A stretch of DNA of 64,000 nucleotides. Origin: Sipunculus nudus (lineage: Eukaryota > Annelida > Sipuncula > Golfingiida > Sipunculidae). The stretch covers positions 15,280,576-15,344,575 of the forward strand of contig CM049309.1 of NCBI GenBank assembly GCA_026874595.1, given 5' to 3'. The first letter of the stretch is position 1; each line of letters begins with the position of its first letter. Below are positions 1-12,560 of this stretch, in pieces. The translations under genes were made by a program, and so were the position numbers. A model generated the notes under the pieces. The model was not told the origin of the DNA. It was given only the letters and a program-made list of their open reading frames with translations, and searched no databases.

Positions 1-3000
1 TTCGACAATTCCTTCGATTGTGTTGAGGGTCAGAGCGATTGTGGACAGGACAATAAAAAGAATTGAGATCACAGCCAACACCTGTCAAAGACATGAAATT
101 AACATAAACTTTTGGCTGTAGCATGCAGTGAGGAACGGGTGTGATATGAGTTTTCGGTGAAACATGTGAAGTCGAAGAACTCGGTGAATCGTGAGTGTTA
201 TATGCTTCAACTTACTCTCCAACGTTTGATGTGTTTTTATGTGATCTACAATATGGCGTATTTAGTTGATTTGGTTAGCTTCTTTTAATACTATAAATCT
301 AATATTTATTTAGAAGTGTTAACCGATCAAATGAATTTCTGTTTAAAGATCAGTTAAATAAATTAGAAATATAACTATGAGACTGTCACTCATTATTGTG
401 AGTTTCACGACTAATTTCAAGCCACTAATTATAATTTTATTACTATCATCATGTAAATAGATGAATCCTATCGAAATCAACATCGTTAATATTCTTCTCC
501 TCCACCAAGTGAAATTAACTTGAAACCAATAATTCTCTTAAGTTTCCAGTTTCTTATTTTTGACTTGAAACAAAGCTCTGTTCTACGTTTCTGGAATAAA
601 GATATCTATACAGACAACTTCAAGAACCATTATCATTAAATGTATTGTAAGATTATATATTAAGTTGTCACTAATTAAGCGACAGTACTGAATTACCTTC
701 TTTACGTTTTTCCTATAAGTGGGGGTACTGAATTACTTTCTTTAACTTTTCCCAAAGTTTACAAATGTTACCAAAGTTCATGTGCATGTAAATACAGTTA
801 ATTTTTTCCCTGAATATTCAAATATCCTTCAAAATTATATCAAACAGAAAACAACACCCGTTCTTGAATAAAATCTACTAGAAGAATTCGTGGAATAATA
901 TATTATTCATATTGTCATTTTAGGGGGGGGGGATTGTTAAACTTTATTGAATAAGTTTTGATTATTTTTTTTAAAACCTATTTATAAGGTATCTTTCTTT
1001 TTCCTTAGGCCAGAAGAATATAAGTTTACTTAGATCGTATATAAAATATTCTTAAAGCACCATGTCATGTTAATCATTAAATTATAACACTGCGATAGAA
1101 TTGTTTACATGTATATTATAGAAGTGAGAGTCACAAATTAGTATATTAGAATAATTACAAGTAAAAATAGCTGTTAGTTGATATTTAGTACAGCACTTCA
1201 AACAAGATTGAAAACAAGATTTTATTATTACCAGATTAAATAAAATGTATATAGCATGTGCTTAGTGTTACTTTAACAATTGTTGTGTCTGGTAAGAATA
1301 AGTGAGTTCTGTATAAGTCCCGGTACTAAAGTGCATTTAAACAGAAATATAAAAAATATATTTCTTTTTATTTCTCTATACTACAAGTAATGTCTATATT
1401 TGTCCAAATATCTTATATATTCATTTATAATTTATAATGAAATATTAACATTACATGTTTCACCCGTTTTACTTTCTTATAAGCTTACTTTTCTTAGACT
1501 GCATGATTTCTTTTTCCTCAGTACTTGTGACAAAGCTGTATTAAAAAACCGCCGCATAAATACAAATTTTTATTCAAGAGGGTAAACGTGTTGCAATCAC
1601 GCGAGTCTAGTTCATAATTTTAAGCTTTTTTTTTGTACACGATGTTTTATTGCGATGCTTGTACTGCACACCTTTTTTGAAAAATAATACAAAAATATAT
1701 ACAAAAGCATCTTAAATAAATCAACAAGTCAGAATGATAAAAACATATACACCTAACACAGTAAACCTTTCAGTGAATGTATTAATGTCTTAATAATGCC
1801 AAAGCATCCAGAGAAAAGCAAAATTATTGTCAACAAAAAACACCCATAAACATATCGACAACGACCAAATCAACCACTAAACCGACATAAATACAAAGAA
1901 TTCATACCGAATACACCAATTATATAAACACCAGGCACAATCATAGGTACAGCAAACAGATACGAAACTAAATGATTACATGACGTGGGGTATCAGATGA
2001 CACAGACGGTCAACCACGACTGACTTAGATCTCAGACAAATACCAAGATATTATGAAACTGTACGGATATATTCATGACAAAGGCAAATCCAATACAAAA
2101 GCCTACGGAGCCATTTTAAATGGCACTGAAGGAATCGGTTAATTTCTCGCAAAGTGCGGATACTACGCTACAATCTAAAAGGCAGGAATGTGCTATGAGG
2201 AATTGCTTATATCCCAGATCTTTCGGACACTTCCGGTCTCCCACCTCCACTACAAGAAAGCGGTGGGTAGCAGAGACATGTTAGGAAAGACCAGTACAAG
2301 CGATTGGACAACAAACACACAGCAGGTCGGCCACAAAGGTTTATATTCTAACAGTAGTGCAGAAGGCTATAATTAATTCGAAAATTAATAAGCATTAGGG
2401 ACATGGATCACTATAGAATAGCGGTTATTGAGCATCCATGGCGTGTTGTTGTAGCGCTCCTATTTGCAACATTATTATCGCGCTAGAAGAAAGAAATATG
2501 CAAGATGAATACAGTATTACGAAAAGAAAAAGAGAGAAAGAAAAGCTATGGTAGTGGAAACTTGCATGTGATGCAGTGCAAGTACAAGAACCAGAAAACT
2601 ATCCATGTTGGTGATAAACAAAAAGACGCGCCATATTAGGAAAGAAAACGGATGACGTCATATCCGGTTGTTGAATAAAGCGTGTTTTTCAGACACGGCA
2701 TGTCAAGGCTTTCAGATGGTTCAACTCGGATATGTTAGCCCCGTTTTCATTGCCCAAAACGCAAATGTATTTTACAAAGAGCAAGGGATTCATGCAAGAC
2801 ACGATACATGATTTACTGAAACATGAAGTAGACGCTTATTATGCACGTGATCATAACTGAAGGGTTCATGCCACCTGCAGGTGACGTAATAGAATTGTGT
2901 GTGTGGTGGAATGAGTATTTAATTACAAGCACTGCGTAAGTGTATCGTGGATTTCTTAAATGTGCGTATATGTGAGTTTGTATAAAATGTTCGAATTTGC

Positions 3001-3019
3001 GTTTCTGGGGACTTAAAGT
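1..3019. other. AT-rich non-coding DNA
   Basis: No supportable gene; open frames are short and chance-like. It holds a G10 run (923-932) and one full CRE palindrome TGACGTCA at 2653-2660. Composition rises in GC around 2200-2700 without a recognisable domain on either strand. Confidence 0.6.
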
Positions 3020-3470
3020 CAAGGCGGAGTCAAGGCCACCCGAGTCTAACTCTGCCGTCTTCGAGTCCGAGTCATTTGAAACCCGAGTCAGAGTCAAATA
3101 CAAGTACCAGTGAAAAGCAATTTAAAATGAAAATTTCAAATTATCGTGTACATTAAAGTTTAAGTTCCCACATGGGTTTACAATTATCATGCATTTAGTT
3201 ACATTTATAGCTCCCGATGCTAAGCAAAGCTTGCTATATATATTATATATATTGTTATTTCTTTGGAATATTCTGTTAGAAGTTTGCATATGTACATAAG
3301 TGTTTATGATATGTAACATTTTTTTATTGGACTTGATTGGAGTTTATTTTTATTGGACTCGCGATGGACTCGTGCCACTGCCTTCGAGTCAGAGTACATG
3401 TTCGAGTCCAGGACCCTCGATTCTAAGTCCAAGTCCGAGTCCCCAAAAAGTGACTCGAGTCCTGCATTAC
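3020..3470 (-). repeat. GAGTC-armed dispersed element, copy 1
   Basis: Two arms rich in the degenerate pentamer GAGTC/GACTC (3022-3100 and 3355-3465) flank a roughly 230-base core. The core, read on the minus strand, matches the plus strand of 61732-61860: both contain CATATCATAAACAC, then ACAGAATATT (here AACAGAATATT), then AGCATCGGG.GCTATAAA in the same order. The two copies are therefore one family in opposite orientation. No coding capacity. Confidence 0.75.
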
Positions 3471-6085
3471 TGGTCAATATCAATCTTAATATCACGATAA
3501 ACAGCAAATTGTTTACGCGGAATTATGGTACCGATATAAATCTATACTCTTCCTAACAATTATCGGTTGGGTGAGTGGACAGACTAACTGGACACTAGGA
3601 CTGCGGTCGTCGCTGCAATCCCAGCGCCAGAAGGCATCGTGATATCACTCCAATCCCTGGCCTTGGCAGGTACACCTTGCTCTTTCAACTTCTTCTAGCG
3701 CCTTCTATTTTCAAATATGGACCCTTCGTTAGGAGCAGGTGAAACCCTTCAAGCCGCGGCAAAACATCACTCCGTTTATAATCTGGAGCCATAGAGCCCA
3801 CTGCGCTATAAAAGTGATTTGCGATAAACAGTTTAGTTGCCTCTCGTTTCTGTAGAGATGTGTTGCACTCGTTGAACTGAGAGGCAAACTCTAAGATGAT
3901 CAAAAGGAAGAAAACAACAATCAGGAGTGGGTTTTTCCTGACCAAAAAGAATATAAATTGAAAAATCAGAAAACACTGGAGTCTGCTTCAGTACTAGGAC
4001 TCTGGTTGTGTGGAATTTAAATATCTGCTGTATTCCTATACTGTAAAGTAATTATAAGACCACATATATACCATCGCCATGATCCTATCAAACACAGAGA
4101 AATGTGTGTCAACTGCATTGTAGGATCAAAGGTAAGCTTGTCATAACAAAAAGGGCTCCAATACCTGTGAATGGGTATTGCCCGAGGTCTGGACCAATGC
4201 AAAGCTCTAATATAAATGATATTATATTTTTTTAAGTTTTGCGATGCAGATCACCTAAAAATAGGGTTTGTTCCATGGGTGTTACTGACTTAACCCGTCA
4301 GTACAGTTGATAAAAAATCTGATCAGAACTTTGTGGGTAAAGTTACTGGGAGACAACCCACAAAGTCACCAACCAGTCCACAAAGTGGTTAAACCAACCA
4401 TTCTAAACCAAAGCAAAAGGCATTACGAACATATGCATATTGATGTATATATTAACAATTATAAGGAATTATATATGGTGTGTGCGTGTTAAACTGCTTG
4501 TATATCGACATGCAGGGTTATATCTGTTTATCTAATATGCAATTAGAATTTATAAACCAATTAATATTTCACATTAACAATATGATTGACAATACGGGCG
4601 GAACAGTTCTGTTTGTTATATGTAATGAGAAGTCAATAGCTTCACCATCATGTGAACGTCTTTAAGACATGAGCTGGGGTGGTGATATTCTCTGGCTTGT
4701 AGCGATGTTGACAGAAGCTTGCTGGGCTGCAGTGAGCCAAGGTCAGGACGGCTGGCTTATTAAGCGTTATACCTGAACGCAAAGTGGCTCAAACGCTTAG
4801 CGTTGATGGAGTCCGGTATATTATGAACCGTTGCCCCGGACAACATATTGTGCCCCCAAGTTGCTGGAGCTCGTGTTCTGGCACTTCATGTTGTAGAATA
4901 AGCCGTTTAAGCTTTCTGCGTGCGACTGTATTGTTGTATCTTTATGTTTTGGTCTGTTTAAACATGCCAGGCTTATTTTGTTAGTTCTTCTACTTCATGT
5001 TAAATCCTAGAGGATAAGACGACATTGTCTGAGCGACTATTTAAAACGTAACATCGCTACCTGCTACTGCGCAGTACTTTCCATTAGCTGCATAGCATCA
5101 AAGATTTCCGCTCAAAATCTATATTCCATGCTGCTGACTTTTTATCAATATTTATTTAGCATTTTTATGTATTTTAATTATGTTAAATGTGTTTTTGTAT
5201 CAATGTATACGTGGCATATTTCCACAACGTACCTATGTTTTACTGCGTATTCAATATCTTTATGTGGCGAATGTCCATAATTTACTTAGCACAACTTTAT
5301 TTTCAGATTAATATATATTTGAAAGGGAAAGAGCTGTAAACAAATGATCAATTTCTATCTATTTTCATCACGTGTTTATATTTTACTTATTCTGTAGTAC
5401 ATATTATATACATGAGCCGGCAAAATAAGAAGCGAGAAGATATTTTCAAAGAAATCGTCAATCATAGTTAACATTACCACAGACATAACAATTTATGGTG
5501 ATAGAAACAAGGCTTCATTATCAGTAGGCTTTCCTCAGACTGTTTACCATTTTAACAATCTTCCTAATGGAATTCATAAGAAAAGCAGCAAAAAGATTGG
5601 TCTCAGGGAGCGGAAGGGCGGTAATAATGGAATATGACATCAAATAACCTATAGTCTCGCTACTGTTTGTTTATTGTTCAAACAATATCTGTGATGGAGC
5701 ACCCAGAATTCTCAGAGGAGATATAGAGAAGGCTTGTCAATAATAAATGAGTATATATCATCTGCATACTACCAAGTTTGTGGCTACACTTTCACAGACC
5801 TTGATTCTGCGACCCTACTTTCTGTCATGAATATTTAATAAGGCAATTGAACCAATCAAAAGACTCGCGTACACGTGTTTTGCGCTTACGGCTGGTGTGA
5901 TGTTTTGATCAAACGTTTGGCATATTGCCAGAAAGGCATCAAGCATCTAACCAATCAAATAAGCCTGTCCTGTTTCTGGTATGCGTTCTTGTTCATACGG
6001 CGTGTGAACAGAATATGATTGTATTTTATATTTGGATTTCATTGATTTTATGATTTTTTAGCCCAAACATGTACAGTCTTATTAA
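3471..6085. other. AT-rich non-coding DNA
   Basis: No gene supported. 3685-3945 on the minus strand is open and begins with a hydrophobic stretch resembling a signal peptide, but it has no ATG at its start. Two E-boxes (CACGTG) lie near 5370 and 5872. Confidence 0.55.
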
Positions 6086-6413
6086 TTTTTCATAAAATAG
6101 ACATCGGAGAGGGTAACGGAATCAAGGTCTATAATTAGTGTTCCAAATTTGGGGAAAAAATATGCGATACTTCAAAAGTTATGGGATTCACCAAAAAATT
6201 CTATTTTGGCATATTTGACTCTGATGATGAAGGTCAAGGTCTTCTGTTTTCAAATCCCTCCGAGATTATGGTAGAAACAATTTAAATTTAAATTTTCATG
6301 AAAAAATGTTGAGTCGTTCAAAAGTTATCGCGTGAAAAAGATATGACACATACAACGACAACGACGATAGACCAAACACCATATGTCTCCCCCATGGGAT
6401 TAGAGACATAATT
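6086..6413 (+). mobile_element. Hairpin-ended non-autonomous repeat element
   Basis: Begins with CATAAAATAGACA..GGGT..CGGAATCAAGGT, which recurs at 18182-18228. It then has two diverged modules of about 145 bases built around TTCAAAAGTTAT, a short ACAACGACAACGACGA tract, and ends in a hairpin with an 8-base stem TATGTCTC/GAGACATA (about 6384-6411). No coding capacity. The architecture is that of molluscan non-autonomous repeats; class not proven. Confidence 0.55.
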
Positions 6414-6756
6414 CTGCGCAATGTTGATCTTAGTTATGGGCCCCACTAGTTATGATTCACGTCTCTCGGATTCAGTCAATTTTGTGTTCAGAATCTGGTC
6501 GTCTGCTGGTGATCAGGTATGCGAACCATTTAATACAGTATTTCAAATGAACGTGATTTTCAAACGACAGGTCAATATATGAAACTCCCACTGGGAACGG
6601 AAACTCATTCTATCCAAATGGAACAGCAAGAAAACTGTGCCCGCGGGGCTACAGGCAATTTACAGGACAACGGGATTCAGACGTAACCAACAGCGCAGGA
6701 AATAGATCCCTTATACTGTCATTTACTTTTGCAATTTTACCCAACCTGAGAACTAA

Positions 6757-6883
6757 GCGTTTGAAAAAGAGCCGAAATGTATATATAAATATAGATGGAA
6801 AGGGTATACACAGAAAAGTCAGTTCACTAGCTGCGACTTTCCTGTGTATACCCTTTTCATTTATATACAATGAACCAGCATGG

Positions 6884-6958
<75 letters not shown>

Positions 6959-6973
6959 CTCTTTTTCAAACGC
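6757..6973. mobile_element. MITE-like palindromic element with internal (TA)n
   Basis: A perfect 17-base terminal inverted repeat, GCGTTTGAAAAAGAGCC (6757-6773) and its complement (6957-6973), encloses a second inverted pair: ATGGAAAGGGTATACACAG (from about 6796) against CTGTGTATACCCTTTTCAT (to about 6861). The right side is filled by a (TA)n run 6885-6956. The open frames here only reflect the palindrome and the TA run. Confidence 0.7.
6885..6956. repeat. (TA)n microsatellite
   Basis: About 36 uninterrupted TA units inside the inverted-repeat element 6757-6973. Confidence 0.97.
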
Positions 6974-8420
6974 ATTTGTTTGTTTGGCAATAATTTGATC
7001 TGTAAATATAAATTATTAACATACGAGTACTTTTTATACGACACAATAATGTACTCATTTGTCTGTATTTGATCTTTACATCACATTTCTTTAGAGGGTT
7101 AAAATACATTTAAATCTCAGCTCCTTTTCTCCTATTTCTATTCTCCTGAAAAACCTTAAGTAAGCTCTTCACGCAGCGGTTATACACGGCAGTCGACAGA
7201 GACCGCCTCCGTTTTAACCGCTGCTTTCTGAAGCAGGATTCTCTGGGTTCCACCACCAGGGTTTGCACACCCGCTGTCCTTGGTCCGATTACACTTGTTC
7301 TTTCACAGGGCCAAGAGTCAGACTTTTACTCAGAAAAAAAAATTATAGCAAAAAATAATTATCAACCCTTCACACACAAAAAATATGCCATCAGATCTAT
7401 GTATAATCGAAAAGCTACATACATGCCGTCGTGCATGGTGGCTTTTCATAAAATCATCCAAACTTGTTTAAATTATCTTAACCCTCCGTAGAGTCTTTGG
7501 AGAACCTCGAGTCATTTTTTACTAGCATCTCCGGACCACATTATCTTCAGAGACATGGGCTGCTTTTTCGGACACAGTCACCAAAGGCACCGGCAGGCAC
7601 TGGCAAGATCGATACTCTAGGACAGTTATGATGTGTGTCCCTGTAATTCGGGGTGAGAAACGAGGTGTTATCCCTTTTTGCCCCGTACCGAGCATCATCC
7701 CCTGGGAACGAACTGCCCCGTCTCTCCGCGTGCTCCGACTGGAAGAAGCTGGAGACATACGACCATTAATATCCAGACTGGGTCCAGGACATAAACCACC
7801 GAATCCAGGCCAAGTTAATTCACACTACATAAATATCATGACGCTACACGCTAAGGAAAAACAAGATTGTAGGCCAGACTCCTGGACATCAGGACTGGCA
7901 CGGCGTGTCCATATGTATTGACATATATCGGTCGATGCTGGTAGACTCGTACGATTGTCGATGGCTCTGGCAAAACAGTTTTAAAGAAGAATTTTGTTAT
8001 CTGTATTGACTGTAAAGATACTATGGTCGATTCCATCCCTTATGTCCACCCTTTTTTTTTTCTTTTGGTGTAAATTGTTTACTGGTTACATGCCAAAGCA
8101 GGCGGTGATAATAAAAGCTAAAAGATAAAAATACCTAATTTTCCACAAAGAAAATAAACGCCAACACAATAATAAAGAAAATGAATTAATTTGAAATATG
8201 AGAAATCAGTCTACATTAACACCATATGAACCCCACTTATGGCAGCAAAAGTTATTGGTCACACGCAAAAGCATCGTCGGTTGACAGCTGCTGATTGGAT
8301 GATATCGTGTAAACACTCCAAAAATATGACTAGCCAAATATATGTGTTGTTGTCACTAAACCGATCTAAGATGGATACACCATGAAATATTTCAGGCCGA
8401 GACACCAATCCTCTACTGAG
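6974..8420. other. Non-coding DNA
   Basis: No gene supported. 7500-7800 is GC-richer and open on both strands over about 80-100 codons, but neither protein shows a recognisable domain. The rest is AT-rich. Confidence 0.5.
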
Positions 8421-8429
8421 AAAAAGTGC

Positions 8430-9335
8430 ATCAATGTAGTCTATAAAGTAGGTGGCGCCACCCGTCTGATCTACAACATAGCTATCCAAGACGGATAAAC
8501 ATGCTAAACTTCAGGCTGACACGTACATTCTATACTGAGATATGAGCGGTTTTTACCCAAAGTAAACGGACAGATAGACATCACGAAAAAAAAACAATTG
8601 AAGATGGCGCCACCAGTCTTGAATACGAGATGGAGGTATCCAAGATCAATAAAATGCACGATTTCAGGTCAATACAGCAAACCACTCCTGAGGAAAGGAC
8701 ATCAATGTATTCTACGAAAACGGGGAGGAAGTTTGCGTCACCTGTCGAGTCTACAAGAAAACTTTCTTAGAAGAATGGACATACAACATTTTACACCAAT
8801 AAATTTAACCACTCCTGAGATATGAGCAATTTTCCCGCAAAGCCAATGCATGGATGAATGCCACTTATGAACGGTTGCAGATGGCACCACCTGTTTTTAG
8901 TACAGATGGAGGTATTTAAGATTTATGGATATGCACAAATCCAGCCCAATATGACAAACCACTCTTGGGAAAAGGGCATTAATTTATTCTACGAAAACGG
9001 GAAGGTAGGTTGCGCCACCTCTCCGTCTATGAGATTACTCTCCAAGATGGATTGACATGCAAAATTTCAGACCAATCCACTGAACTACACTTTAGATATG
9101 AGCAATATTCTTGAAAAGCAAACGTACGGATGAACGCCACACAAAAACGATTGCAGATGGCGCCACCGGTCTTGAGTACGAGATGGAGGTAACCAAGATC
9201 TATGGACAAGCTTAGTATATTTCAGCTCAGTATATTGAACCACTCCTGAGATATGGGCTGTTATCAGAGAGATACCAAGATTCATACAGCACATGAAGGA
9301 TTGCAGGTGGCGACACCAGTCTTGTTTTACCAAAG
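8430..9335 (+). repeat. ~145-bp degenerate tandem array centred on GGTGGCGCCACC
   Basis: Seven diverged copies of a unit with the core GRTGGCGCCACC at about 8451, 8603, 8734, 8879, 9008, 9154 and 9304 (spacing 129-152). Each is followed by (A/C)GTCTTG.., GAGATGGAGGTATCCAAGAT, ATGGACATGC, ATTTCAGGC, CACTCCTGAGATATGAGC. The 12-base core is a perfect palindrome in the first copy. Open frames through the array are translations of the repeat. Related arrays or copies lie at 17030-17560, 12191 and 63220. Confidence 0.8.
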
Positions 9336-9449
9336 GCTGGTAAAACAGGGTTTAACATTCTGTACAAGTATACTTTTTTAATGTTAAAATCTTGACATCT
9401 GCTTGCATCATCGTCCTTCATGTGATCGAGACGACCCTGCACGACTAAC

Positions 9450-10320
9450 GTTGAAACGTTACCCCCACCAAAAGGATATCGACACCTCGTTTATTTAAAT
9501 AAATTTTGCAAACTGCTCCGTCATAAGATAATCGACATTTTGTCCATAGCTTACCATCGTACCATATATATTAGTATTGAATTGCATGTCTTACTGGGTA
9601 TAATAATCCACACGCGGCTTATCCTATGTATATATGACTGCTTGGCATGAACAATGTCTTAGCATGATCTGAGGTTAGTCGGGGACTCGTCTTCATTAAA
9701 CAGTGATAAGCAAGGATTCCTTTATTGCTAATAAAATGAAGTTAACTTCTCCTCAATTTATTCTTGCGGCTACATGTCAATCACGTGATAGAATTCACCA
9801 TTATCTGCGGACCTCTGCCACTATATACGATCTGTAGCTGCACATCCCATAGCCTTCGAAATGAACTTTTGGATAAACTTTCCGAGATCATGATATTTTC
9901 ACCTGTCCTTGTACCCTATACTGCCTGTTAAGGTGACTGAAATAACAAAATGAATGTCATTTACCTTTCAAATTCACCTTTTATTCACCTTTTAGTTGGC
10001 ATGAAACCTTCAGCTAGCTTGAAACAAAGGCTATAAGATAATCTTTTTTAGTTTCTTGCGGAATACATATTGCTCCACCCCTCAGTATTATACTCTGTAT
10101 TCTACCACCTTTATATTATAATGAATAGAATACATTTTCTTTACATATACCAGATACATTTTTATGATGATATGTTTATAATTTTGTTTACCCTATATTG
10201 TGAAAAGAGTAATTTTAGTTTTCATATTGTACAATATCTGCATCATATAACATATTCTATTTAAGGTTAATATTGAGAGGACATATATTGTACGAGTCAG
10301 TCCTCTTTGACACAGTTACG

Positions 10321-10371
<51 letters not shown>

Positions 10372-10561
10372 TATTATTGTATCTTTTCTTGTAGCAATAA
10401 CATGAGCAATAATTGGATCTAAGTGTGACAGTCACATAGACCAATCATATATACACCTGCAGTATACTTATTGAAAAAATAGACCACACATATCCGTAAC
10501 CTTAGTTATCCGCACAACGTCTATTTCCCCGCAATTTTCGAATATTCGGGGAGCTGCTGTG
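9450..10561. other. AT-rich non-coding DNA
   Basis: No gene supported. Contains a TCACGTGA palindrome near 9782 and a (TA)n run at 10325-10368. Confidence 0.6.
10325..10368. repeat. (TA)n microsatellite
   Basis: About 22 TA units. Confidence 0.95.
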
Positions 10562-10658
10562 ACAATAGACTGGTACCCCGCTCTATTATGGCACTGCTGC
10601 TCTAGGCCATTCTATGCTTGGCTTAGGGCCATAATAGAGCAGGGTACCAGTCTACTGT
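10562..10658. repeat. Inverted repeat (hairpin) with 32-base arms
   Basis: Arms 10562-10593 and 10627-10658 are complementary over 32 bases with about three mismatches (core TAGACTGGTACCC.GCTCTA). The 33-base loop contains GCTCTAGGCC. Compact foldback; no open frame. Confidence 0.8.
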
Positions 10659-10982
10659 GACAAGTGCCAATAAAGGTTACTGGTTCAAATGATTGTAGAG
10701 GATTCTTCCCTACAATGAATCTGAATATGAAATCATTATAAAATGACCTAATGACCAATTTCAAACGCAGACAGTAGGTCCATGCGCTGGCCTAGTTTGT
10801 TGTTTGCTGTGCGTCGGTTAAGGCAGCCCGCATCTCTAGCGTTACGTTATTTTGTAGGTGTGTATTGAATTCAGCATCTGCAACCGTGCATGGCCTGATG
10901 TTTTTAACCAAAAAAAAATTCATTCATACTTTTGTGTTTACATTTACTTTATATGTATAATATATATATTATATATATGTTA

Positions 10983-10988
<6 letters not shown>

Positions 10989-11055
<67 letters not shown>
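10989..11055. repeat. (TA)n microsatellite
   Basis: About 33 TA units, preceded by an imperfect TATA/ATAT stretch from about 10951. Confidence 0.95.
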
Positions 11056-11057
<2 letters not shown>

Positions 11058-11499
11058 CATAGTGTGTATTCACCTTTTTATTGGGTATATACATACGTCA
11101 TTTCATACTGATAGACATGAAAATAAACATTACAGTTATAAGAATTTGCATATATTTAATTTGTAGATGAAGAAACGGGCTACAATAAATCCTTTTTCTT
11201 TCTGTCAGAGGAAATCACGGACTTATGCTTTCATTGGCGTTCTTTTAAAGTTTCCAAAGTTAAATAGTGTCCGAATATATCACTTCTATGGGAAATAAAG
11301 GGGGTCAATAAATATATACGCCATGCGGGACTGCATATGCCATGGATTGTATGCAATATCGCAACCACGGCGAGCTGGTCCCCTCCAGGGACCAACGATT
11401 AAAATAAGTTTCAGCCCTAAGCATAAAATACATAACCAAAAAATCGAAGGTCATATCCATGGAATCGGTATGAGGGCTTCTTTATGCTGCCATTTATAA

Positions 11500-11870
11500 A
11501 AACTAGATGTGTCGCCTGGGGCAAATTAGAAACTTTTGTTAAATTTTGTAAAATTTTTTAAGTTCAGGAGGTGTTGTATGGTCAAATGTAGGTCAACAAG
11601 GGCAAAATGCAAACTCGATCTGTAAAGGGTCATTATCAAGCAACACACCAAAAATCAGGCCAGTATCTGCAGGCATTATTAAAAAAAGACCATATATGTG
11701 CATTTTTCATGAAAATTTCTGTCTTTCATGAAATTTTCTATGTTCAGGATCTGTCATATGGTGAAAAATAGGTTAACTGGGACGAAACGCGAACTCGATC
11801 TGTAAGTGGTCATTATGCGCCCACATACCAAACATTAGGCCAGTATCTGTAAGCATTGCATTGCGAAATT
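11500..11870 (+). repeat. 180-bp tandem array, diverged left part
   Basis: Two diverged copies of the unit better preserved at 12560-13285. The landmark AGGCATT/AAGCATT following CCAGTATCTG occurs at 11671 and 11851, exactly 180 apart. Separated from the conserved copies by the element at 11871-12560. Confidence 0.75.
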
Positions 11871-12560
11871 AGAATATTAGCAAATGTTGATAATCATTTA
11901 TAAATTTAAATTGGAGAGGTATATACCATGTTTCATAACAATCCACCAAATGCTTCCTGAGAAATAAGCTCCTAAGTTCTTTTCTATACTAAGCTCTGTG
12001 ACCTTGAAAAGTAGGTCAAGATCACCCATCTTTGAACTTGACCAAGATTTTGTAAATATAATGCAATAGCACTGAAGAAATGAAGTTCCTGTGTTAAAAA
12101 CCTTTGGAGATATCTTGCACAGAAGGCCAAAATTGAAAAAAAAAAATAAAAAATAAAAAATAAAATTTCATTAAAAAATCAGAAATTGCAGGTGGCGCCA
12201 CCAAAATTGTGCAGCACATACAGACCATCAGTCCCAATGATCATAGTAAGTTTTGTGAAAATCTACACAATGGTTCCTGAGATATAAACTTCTGAGTGTT
12301 TTTCTATAATCAGCTCTAAAATGTAGAAAAATGGGTCAAGGTCACCCATATTCGAACTTGACCGAGATTTTATCGATATACATCTTCACTGATGAAATAA
12401 AATTCCAACGGTGAATCCTTTTAGAGATATCCCGCTCACAAGGTAAAAGTTAACAGACGCGGAACGGACGGACGACAGACACCGGACAGACAGATGGACG
12501 GACGGACAGACGGACAGCTTGGGTGACGACAATAGCCCATCAGCCTATGAGCTGAGGGCT
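11871..12560 (+). mobile_element. Two-module hairpin-ended element interrupting the 180-bp array
   Basis: Two diverged modules (about 11930-12130 and 12240-12450) share TTCCTGAGA.ATAA, TTTTCTATA.T.AGCTCT, GTCAAG.TCACCCAT.TTCGAACTTGACC and GAGATATC. Between them sits a GGTGGCGCCACC copy (12191-12202). The end is a GACGGACGGACAGACGGAC tract and a hairpin TAGCCC.TCAGC/GCTGAGGGCTA (about 12533-12561). No coding capacity. The ending in hairpin then CTAA recalls Helitron-type termini (hairpin plus CTRR); that class is inferred. Confidence 0.5.

Noticed and set aside
3685-3945. 86-codon minus-strand open frame with a signal-peptide-like start
   Set aside because: It begins at TTG, not ATG, has no recognisable mature domain, and lies in AT-rich DNA where hydrophobic chance frames are common.
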